Source: Riptortus pedestris (Eukaryota; Arthropoda; Insecta; Hemiptera; Alydidae). From it: a DNA stretch of 64,000 nt. Shown here one piece after another: positions 56,756-64,000 of the stretch. Under the pieces are notes generated by a model. It was not told the origin of the DNA, ran no database searches, and worked only from the letters and a program-made list of their open reading frames with translations. How positions within the stretch are numbered: the first letter of the stretch is position 1; every line of letters starts with the position of its first letter. Both the position numbers and the translations under genes were made by a program. The stretch is from contig CM032228.1 of the NCBI GenBank assembly GCA_019009955.1, forward strand, positions 224,812,501-224,876,500. The letters are read 5' to 3'.

Positions 56756-56972
56756 GGGCTCGGGTTAGCCAGTGACTTAAAGCTTTACCTTTAATATCAC
56801 TTGGCAAACCTAGAGTGCCGAGTTCGATTCCCGGCCTGAGCAATAGGAATTTATTTAGTTAAGAACTCACTAAATGAAATCATTAGTTCCACCCTGGCTA
56901 GAAAAGGGTACTAACCTGTAGACAACCCGTCCCAATTAGCCATAGAAGCAATTGGTGGACGTTAATAAGTAA
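56756..56972 (+). mobile_element. tRNA-derived SINE, full length
   Basis: Head GGGGCTCGGGTTAGCCAGTG; B-box-like GAGTTCGATTCCCGG at 56,820-56,834; TTTAGTTAAGAACTCACTAA; CTGGCTAGAAAAGGGTACTA; CAACCCGTCCCAATTAGCC; TTGGTGGACGTTAATAAGTA with a (TAA)n tail. The combination of tRNA-like head, unrelated body and simple-repeat tail is diagnostic of a SINE. Confidence 0.82.
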
Positions 56973-57335
56973 TAATAATAAACGTTGTAATGGTTTTACA
57001 ATTTTATCGTTCAAGTTTGGAATTTAATGTGAATTCCGATCATTAAATCTATATATTAATTATGCCTCGAGTAAGAAGCTCCAAGATTTCTTTACGGTCA
57101 TTTAGGTACAAATATTGAATGGGGGAAGTAAAACGTTATGGATTCATTCCTGGAAATTGGGTAATCGGGTTCCATTAGTTATCTATATAAATACCTAAAA
57201 ACATTTATGGTAAAAGAGCTTTATGTTCGCGGTAAAACCTGTCGACGTTAAAACGAAAGAGAAATCCAATGGTGAGTTAAATGCGAATTCTGATTGGTTA
57301 GCAGGTTATGAAGCGGTTTTATTGGACGGACAAAC
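56973..57335. other. AT-rich DNA, no feature recognised
   Basis: Single-copy looking sequence upstream (plus sense) of the poly-T marked patch; no gene or repeat supported. Confidence 0.4.
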
Positions 57336-57339
57336 TCTC

Positions 57340-57566
57340 TTTTTTTTTTAAGCGTATTTCCCTGTTTGGAATTTATGGGGGCGATTAGTTCTATTCCAAG
57401 AAGCAGAGTTAAACCTGAGGCAGTTATGGAACATCAATGGGATTCCAGCTTCCATACCGCTAGCATTCTTTTCCAGGCTATTTCCAAATGCCTTTTTCAT
57501 TGAGGAGGGGAATGCCACATCGCACGGATTATATACAACTTCCCGCTGCAAGTCAGAATTCTAACG
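57340..57566 (-). pseudogene. Possible retrocopy with poly-A tail (unrecognised)
   Basis: Minus strand: acceptor-like CTGACTTGCAG, then an open stretch of 67 codons (MQREVVYNPCDVAFPSSMKK; MEAGIPLMFHNCLRFNSASW), ending TAC GCT TAA immediately followed by an A10 run at 57,346-57,355. A stop fused to poly-A suggests reverse-transcribed insertion. GC and codon content are higher than the surroundings. I do not recognise the protein and the frame may be chance. Confidence 0.35.
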
Positions 57567-57760
57567 TCGGATTTTTCAATTCCTTATTTGAAATAACACA
57601 ATGTGGTGATTAGCCATTACATAAAAAAAAGTATTGATCCATTTTGCTTTCGAAAAAAACCTACCTGTAGTACAAACATCAAAGGAGTATACATTAAACA
57701 TTATCAGACAGCCGGAAACGTGACAAACTCACCGTTCCTCTTGATTTACAGGATCTTCTA

Positions 57761-57763
<3 letters not shown>

Positions 57764-57838
<75 letters not shown>
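57764..57838. repeat. (CA)n microsatellite
   Basis: About 37 CA units followed by a short TATATAAATATAC tail. Confidence 0.95.
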
Positions 57839-57843
<5 letters not shown>

Positions 57844-58203
57844 AATATACTATAGTATATTACTAAACTATAATATATAACTTGAAAATCTAGGAATCCC
57901 TAATAAATAAAATAAACTTCAGAATTGATTGCATATTGTCAGAATTAGCAGAAGAAAAAGGATACAATTCCGTTCTGGCTTACAGTTGTAAAATGTATGG
58001 GGTTGTGACCGGCGTTGGTTGTAATGAATTTGAATTTTATGGTACAAAAAAGTTCAACTTTGCAAAAACGTTCAATGCTGTTCAATAAAATATATTTTAA
58101 ACACAATTTCAACAAAACCCAATGTGATATAGGATGATGATTTGAAAAACATATCTGGACTTCCGAGTAGACACACGTCCCTTTAAGAGGCAGTAAAGTA
58201 TAA
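57839..58203. other. Non-coding stretch
   Basis: A 112-codon minus frame (57,945-58,283) overlaps a HINE remnant and is not credible as a gene. Nothing else is seen. Confidence 0.4.
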
Positions 58204-58770
58204 TCTGCGTAAACTAAGCAGATTTCCCACGTGCTGGAATGGTACGCCGATGTTACCACAAATTCCATTTTCATTATCTCCACTGATAAAAAGCCTATGT
58301 AACAGCAATTTCAAATTTATGTTTGACATCGGATGTTTAATGATACAATTGCTGAATAGTGAAAATCCCTTGAATAGGAGTGGGAGTTAATTGAAGCCTG
58401 AAAATAAAATATACAAGTAACTTTCTTAATACTGAAATAAAAAAGTATTGAGCAGTAATTATAGGTTATTCAATGATTAACAAGATTGATTATACAAAAT
58501 TTTTCAAGTAAATATTGAGCATTCTAAGAAATATAATATTTTTTAATGACGTCCCATCAAACATATTTGTGTGACGGATTTTTTTATTCATATGCATCTC
58601 ACATAGGAAAGATTTTGTTATTTAAGCTAGGAATACGATTTTTCATGATATAAAAGCGTTTGTTAATATGAGATGAGTAGGAGTGGGGATTTATTAAAGG
58701 CTGTAAACTGAAAAATACGTGCATCTCAGTTAATCATCGAAATAGAGAAAAGGTGTACTAAACTGTATTT
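58204..58770 (-). mobile_element. Diverged HINE-like relic
   Basis: CTGCGTAAACTAAGCAGATT then TCCCACGTG (58,204-58,233) without the outermost hairpin arm. It continues as decayed core (GAATAGGAGTGGGAGTTAATTG; GAGTAGGAGTGGGGATTTAT), apparently duplicated. Confidence 0.5.
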
Positions 58771-58775
58771 ATATT

Positions 58776-59255
58776 ATTATTATTATTTATTAACGTCCAC
58801 TTTTTGCCACTGAGGCTAATTGGGGCGGGTTATCTACATTGTGCACTCACGTCGAGGAGTGGCTACAATGTGGAAGGCACCTAGCCGTGAGGCCTTAATC
58901 CTTCCACACCAATCCAACTACCTCGTGGTCACTGAGGACTCGCTACGATGGTCAAGAAGCGAGTCCTATGGAAGGGACGGTCCCCTACTACCAAGCTCCC
59001 ACACGAGAGAATAACTCCAGTACATGTACCAGTTTTCCTGGTCTGTACGTCCTCGTGCTTTGAACACACGACCACTACAGCGGGTTATCTACAGGTTACC
59101 ACCCTCTTCTAGCCAGGGTGGGACTTTAATGAATTTCGTCACTAAATAATTTCCTTTGCCCATGTAAGAATCGAACTCGCCACTCTAGGTTTACCATGTG
59201 AGGTTAAGGTCAACGCTTTAACTCACATGGCTAATCTGAGCCCCTATCTAATCTT
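58776..59255 (-). mobile_element. tRNA-derived SINE with an internal GC-rich cassette
   Basis: Tail and 3' body at 58,776-58,837 (TTATTAACGTCCACTTTTTG; GCTAATTGGGGCGGGTTATC). Then about 245 bp of unrelated GC-richer DNA (GAGGAGTGGCTACAATGTGG; GGTCAAGAAGCGAGTCCTAT). A second GGGTTATCTACAGGTTACC at 59,080 continues to a normal SINE body, B-box-like AATCGAACTCGCC and head (CTAATCTGAGCCCC). The duplicated CGGGTTATCTACA flanks the cassette. Confidence 0.65.
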
Positions 59256-60183
59256 GTTGTTAATCAAATTGTCAAATAGACAATTTGTTTTACAACAAGA
59301 TTGGTACTATACTATTATTGTATCCAGCGCATAGTTAATGATCTATTTCGAATTTTGTATTTTCTTAATGGAAATCTACTGATTAAATATGACGAATGCA
59401 TGGCACATGGTTTTGGTAACACAGTTAACCATTGGGAACATATAAGGCGAAAGACTTATTTCCAGATAAGAGTTTCCAAAACAATCTGAACTATTTCTTC
59501 CTTTCGAAAACCACAGGCCTACGTCAATCAATTTCATTTAGATAATTACAGATTTTTTTTTTTTTTTTCATGAGCACGGAATGCCAAAACTTTGGCGAGA
59601 GTTGATGGCCATATGTTGCGGCGTGGTCCTGTGAAGTAGCCTTTAAAGACCGTTATAGGTATATCTGGAAGTGAGACTGGAATTTCTTCCTGCATTCTAC
59701 GACTGCCCTGTAAAGGCAGAGCTCGCTAGTGGTCCACGGCCATATAAGTCTTAGAGAGGGCTTCACCCTCCCGCTCAGTCCTGTTCGCCTTTTATCAGTG
59801 ACAACATATCACAACCACCTGTATGGCACTTTCCAAACATGAATTCGGTTTAGATAATAATGATAAGATTGGGATTAAATTAGTAGCGTCTCTCTGAGTG
59901 GTGGTAGAAATAAAGGGAATAGTGATGCATTTAAAGTTCACTGCTCTGTGATGTACTTGGGTTCCTTTGAGTGTCGCCTTCTGTGATACACTACCAATGT
60001 TCAGTCGCCTAACAGCTAAAGTTATTAAATGGAATCTTACACTTGTGCAGCATATTACTTCTCAAAATGAACAAAATTAATATTTCTACGTATGTGACAG
60101 CATTGAAATTTAAGCAGGGCCCAAGAGGTTTAGTGACTCAGATGCCCTAAATAAAGTAAACATGTAGGTTAAGAATATAAACA
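59256..60183. other. Intergenic or intronic stretch with one GC-richer patch
   Basis: After a T16 run (59,553-59,568), 59,570-59,800 is GC-richer (GAGTTGATGGCCATATGTTG; GGCAGAGCTCGCTAGTGGTC) and starts with poly-T, as expected for the tail of a minus-strand retroposon. It is unclassified. No gene is supported. Confidence 0.4.
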
Positions 60184-60864
60184 AAAGTCCGTCACGCAGG
60201 GGCTGCGTAAACTAAGCTGATTTCCCATGTGAAGTTTTACAATAGAGAAATCTGCATACTGGTAACACAACACCACCGTGATCAAATACAAACGGTAAAG
60301 AGAAAGCTTTCAGTTAATTAAAATAAAATCCCAACCGAAACAGCTTCTGAATTGTAAGAATGATTTATATTTTAATAACTCAAATTTTAGTAATCCAAGA
60401 ACTTATGAAGGAGGGGGGACGGATGAACAGAACGTATTTGCATAAAATCTCACAAAGTAACGAAGGTAAGGTAAGGTTAGAAACGACAGGTAAGGTTAGA
60501 AGAAGCTTCCACCTGAGCCAAGCAGTTACGAAAACGAACAAATCCGTACTGTACCCGACCACATGTCTCAAAGACTTCATAAAAATGCAAATATCTCGGT
60601 TAATATTCAAGATAGAGAATAAATCTTATAATAATATTTATAGTAAATTTAATTTGCAATAAGATTGGTTTCATACAATTTTTCGATCCGGTGCATAATA
60701 ACGGAGATATTTCGAATATTCAAAAATCCCCCCTCTAAACCCCCCCTACCTCTAGTCTGATTTCATCCATTAACGAACTTGATCTGTCTTTTTACATAAA
60801 ACGGTTAAATATCAAGTTTCTAGTAACGATCAAACAAAAATTGCGACCGCTAGAGCGTTAGCAG

Positions 60865-60936
<72 letters not shown>

Positions 60937-61060
60937 GAACGGACCTCATTTTCGTCATCTCCTGGGTAGGATCGATGGACATTTGAGGAAATTTTTCAAA
61001 ACTCGCGTCACGAGTACGACCTCAATAGCTGATTTACCTTAAGGAAAATCTGCTAAAACA
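60184..61060 (-). mobile_element. HINE-like element, full length
   Basis: Left: AAAAGTCCGTCACGCAGGGGC, ACTAAGCTGATTTCCCATGTG. Core resembles the copies at 18,833 and 19,543. (TA)n at 60,869-60,931. Right: GCTGATTTACCTTAAGG, AAAATCTGCTAAAA. About 877 bp; the length difference from other copies is mostly the TA tract. Confidence 0.75.
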
Positions 61061-61295
61061 TAAAGGATACAAATATTCAAGAAAATGCATAGAAATACAA
61101 CGTCAGTACTTCTTTAATAAATGACGGAGTTAAAATTTTAATTGATAATGTGACATCGAACATATTTGGATGTGTCAAACAATAAAATTGTAACGAAAAC
61201 AATATTTGGCATTTAATCTTGAATTAGACCTTTCTTCATACATTGGATTATTTTTAACATGAGATGAGTAGAAATGGGGTGAAAACAAAACAAAA

Positions 61296-61298
<3 letters not shown>

Positions 61299-61384
<86 letters not shown>

Positions 61385-61386
61385 AA
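61299..61386. repeat. (CT)n(CA)n compound microsatellite
   Basis: About 20 CT units followed directly by about 19 CA units and a CAAACACACAAACA tail. Confidence 0.95.
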
Positions 61387-61671
61387 ACAGGACATTTGCT
61401 TTATAAGGCTTAGGGGGTATTCCTAGATGAGAAAAATTGTAGAAATTAATGTATGTATTGTTTGAATAGTCGTAATAGATGAAAAAAATATTATTTCCCT
61501 AATTAAGTAAGTCATATTTAGTTGTAATAATTGATTGAGCTGTTGTAATAATATGGATATATTTTAAATATGTAGTTAATATTTATTTACTACTGGGTTT
61601 TAGGAAAATCGTGTGAAGTATACTTTACTTAGGGAAATGGAAAGTAAATTTGATGTACTAAATGAGGGGGG

Positions 61672-62128
61672 GGAGTCACGCAGGGGCTGAGTAAACTAAG
61701 CAGATTTCTCACGTGCGTCAATTATTTGCATTTATCTCAAAAATGAAATGTTCAATGCGAACAATATCAGGCATTTGAGTTTAAAATAAAGTGCTCCATG
61801 ATATAACAGCTTGTTGGCTAATATGGGGTTTACTGAACGCCGAAAACTAAAAAAAAAAAAAAAAAATGCAACCATCTCGGTTAATAATCACGAAAGTGAA
61901 AAAACACGAACAATCAACTATCAGCATTCATAGAACATCACATTTGCTATAAGATAAATCATTTTTCGATCCTCCTCATTATAACAGAGATGTTAAGAAT
62001 TTTCGAAACTCGCACCTTTAAACCGCCCTCTCCCACTGTTCGGATTCAATTATTAACAAATTTGATCTTTATTTGTACATAAAAAGTTTATATATTCAGT
62101 ATAGCAACAATCAAACAAAACGTCGAGT

Positions 62129-62202
<74 letters not shown>

Positions 62203-62290
62203 TTATTTTAGTTTTGAACGAACCTCATTTTCGTCATCTCCTGTATAGGATCGATGGACATTGGAGAAATTTTTCGAAAATTGCGTCATT
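61672..62290 (-). mobile_element. Diverged HINE-like element
   Basis: GAGTCACGCAGGGGCTGAGT, ACTAAGCAGATTTCTCACGTG at the left; decayed core; (CA)n(TA)n at 62,132-62,199 in place of pure TA; TTTTGAACGAACCTCATTTTCG and the GGATCGATGGACATTGG segment at the right. The 5' palindromic tip is missing. Confidence 0.6.
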
Positions 62291-62720
62291 TTAACCCAGT
62301 GCTGGTACATTTTCAAACTATTTAGGAAGAGAGAGGACCAACTGTAGCTATACCCGCACGCACCATATGCTTAGGTGGTCCAAGTAAGATGAGGATTTGA
62401 GAGGCTGAGGTCCCATGACTCAAGGTCCTAGAGGGTTGAATTCCTCCAAGGTCCATGGCTCACCATGACCGTGGGACCCGCACGACTCCAGCCATTAGGG
62501 TCGTATTTATCTCGGCTCCCAGGCCCCATCTAGTCGGTGGACATATTAGCAAACCACTTGTTGCCGGCCAACATGGCTATCTAGGAGATTTTCATCATTC
62601 GACGACGTTGTTTGGATTGTTTTACACCTCGGCCGATGCATATCTAGTGGTACATGTGAAATACAGAATCCAGGGAATCTATCTAACATTGAATTACATG
62701 TGAAAGTCCCGGAACCTAGG
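62291..62720. other. GC-richer unclassified block
   Basis: Contains an 82-codon plus frame (62,455-62,703; e.g. AIRVVFISAPRPHLVGGHIS) with no family I recognise. Sequence content differs from the flanking HINE fragments, so it is probably an insertion or an old gene fragment. Confidence 0.35.
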
Positions 62721-62869
62721 GTAATCTAGGACGAATGACCACAACTTCGGAATTTACTCAAAAACTTGTTCCCTCATCTCTTGACATAAAAACCCGTTAC
62801 ACCAGGGTTAAATATTCACTATAGTCACGAACAAATAAATAGAGAGCGGTCACTAGGGATATGTATATA

Positions 62870-63175
62870 CTTTATTTGTTTGTAACCGCTCTGGCGATCG
62901 TAATTACTTTTCTATTGTTGCGGTTAAACTCAATATTCAAAAGTTTCATGTAAAGCAAACATAAAGCTCTTATATGACTGAAATAGGGTCAGGGAGAGTA
63001 GTAAAAAAATAAAAAAAACCTAATTGGTATCTCCGGATCGAAAATTTTTACATGACCAATTTTATTGAAGAAATCATATTTTACAATTGCTCGTTTTTTC
63101 AACGAACTCGAATAGAGCGCGGGATGACGTCCTTAGCTTTGCAGCGGTGAGGGGGCGGGACCTATTTAGTTTATG
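62870..63175 (+). mobile_element. Degenerate HINE-like copy
   Basis: TTGTTTGTAACCGCTCTGGCG, ATCGTAATTAC, then CTGAAATAGGGTCAGGGAGA and a relic end (GGGGGCGGGACCTATTTAGTTTATGC at 63,152-63,177) recalling the CTTAGTTTACGCAG tip. Confidence 0.45.
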
Positions 63176-63454
63176 CAAGGAAACGTGATGACTTTCATCG
63201 TCATATACTAAATAGAATTGGTAAACATAAAATGTTTTGTTTTTAGAAATCTTATTGATATGAAGCACAAAATAAGCAATGTTGCATACTGGCATAGAAT
63301 TGCTTAAACTATAATGCATCCAAAAAAAGCGTAGAAATTTTAAACATTTATAAAATAAATAATAATTGAACCCTTGGGGAGACTAAATCTTCTCTCAAAT
63401 TAATAAATTTTAAATCTTTTATACCACAACCATTAAGGAACCAGACATTTATCA

Positions 63455-64000
63455 CATTTATTCAAATAACTACCCTCCTTTTCCATATTATTCTATATAC
63501 AAATAACTACCCACCTTATCTACATCCTTATACTTATCATCCTTTATTCCAATAACTATCCTCGGTTTCCTTAGCCTTATCATCCTTTTACAAATAACTT
63601 CCTTCTTTATCCTTATCCTCCTTTATTCAAATAACTACCTTCTTTATCCTTATCCTCTTTTATTCTAATAACTACCCTCCTTATCCATATCCTTATCATA
63701 CTTTATACAAATAACTACCTTCTTTATCCTTATCCTCCTTTATTCAAATAACTACCTTCTTTATCCTTATCCTCTTTTATTCTAATAACTACCCTCCTTA
63801 TCCATATCCTTATCATACTTTATACAAATAACTACCTTCTTTATCCTTATCCTCCTTTATTCAAATAACTACCTTCTTTATCCTTATCCTCTTTTATTCT
63901 AATAACTACCCTCCTTATCCATATCCTTATCATACTTTATACAAATAACTACCTTCTTTATCCTTATCCTCCTTTATTCAAATAACTACCTTCTTTATCC
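63455..64000. repeat. 117-bp-period pyrimidine minisatellite, open at window end
   Basis: The phrase ATACAAATAACTACC recurs at 63,705, 63,822 and 63,939, a 117-bp period. Each period consists of three related roughly 39-bp subunits, CAAATAACTACCTTCTTTATCC with variants TTCTAATAAC and CCTCCTTATCCATATCC. Irregular subunits begin at about 63,455. The array continues past 64,000. Confidence 0.92.

Overview
This is a eukaryotic, animal nuclear window, most likely from an insect. It is AT-rich and has GT-AG introns with pyrimidine tracts. Three recognisable protein-coding loci sit in a dense bed of mobile-element relics. No prokaryotic, organellar, rRNA, tRNA-gene or CRISPR features are seen. I infer an insect from the conserved Aurora kinase, the NHS/GUK-holder family gene, and the Helitron, Helentron-like and tRNA-SINE load. 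I cannot name the species or order with confidence.

Layout. 1-7,400 holds copies of a TA-loving Helitron-like family arranged as a large inverted duplication (503-1,735 against 5,717-6,946). 7,415-10,850 holds short Helentron-like (HINE/DINE-1-like) elements. 10,950-15,000 holds an ISG12 (IFI6/IFI27-family) gene: one coding exon at 14,688-15,000, with a possible untranslated first exon ending near 11,216 that also contains a 36-bp-arm hairpin. 15,400-20,300 holds more HINE copies, a poly-A retroposon and a decayed exon-like patch. 20,887-26,994 is an Aurora kinase gene, closest to Aurora B. It has a 12-residue first exon, a 5.15-kb intron filled with elements, and one large kinase exon. 27,000-34,000 is mostly unique AT-rich DNA with old repeats. 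34,017-51,692 (minus strand) is the 3' part of an NHS/GUK-holder gene. I could join five exons with matching phases: 3,228 nt, 1,075 codons plus stop, open at its 5' end. 51,693-64,000 holds a 182-bp tandem array, more HINE, Helitron and SINE copies, microsatellites, a GC-rich patch that may be a promoter, and a 117-bp-period minisatellite running off the window end.

Mobile elements. The most interesting structure is a roughly 0.7-0.9 kb family present in more than twenty full or partial copies. Its 5' tip carries a 12-bp repeat inside a 20-bp palindrome, its middle is a (TA)n tract, and an inverted copy of the 12-bp repeat lies about 35 bp inside the 3' end. That is followed by a 6-bp-stem, 3-nt-loop hairpin and a GACTTTT end. 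This matches the architecture reported for Helentron-associated elements (asymmetric inverted repeats, central microsatellite, terminal hairpin). A second family ends in a hairpin about 12 nt before CTAG, followed by T. In one copy (55,551-56,422) both A/T-flanked ends, 5' TC and 3' CTAG, can be read, which is canonical Helitron structure. Helitrons sit repeatedly in or next to the (TA)n tract of the HINE-like family, so the two rolling-circle families are nested.

The genes do not form a functional cluster. Aurora B acts in mitosis, the NHS-family protein in actin and cell-junction organisation, and ISG12-family proteins are small membrane proteins. Most short open frames in the window are translations of repeats and are omitted.
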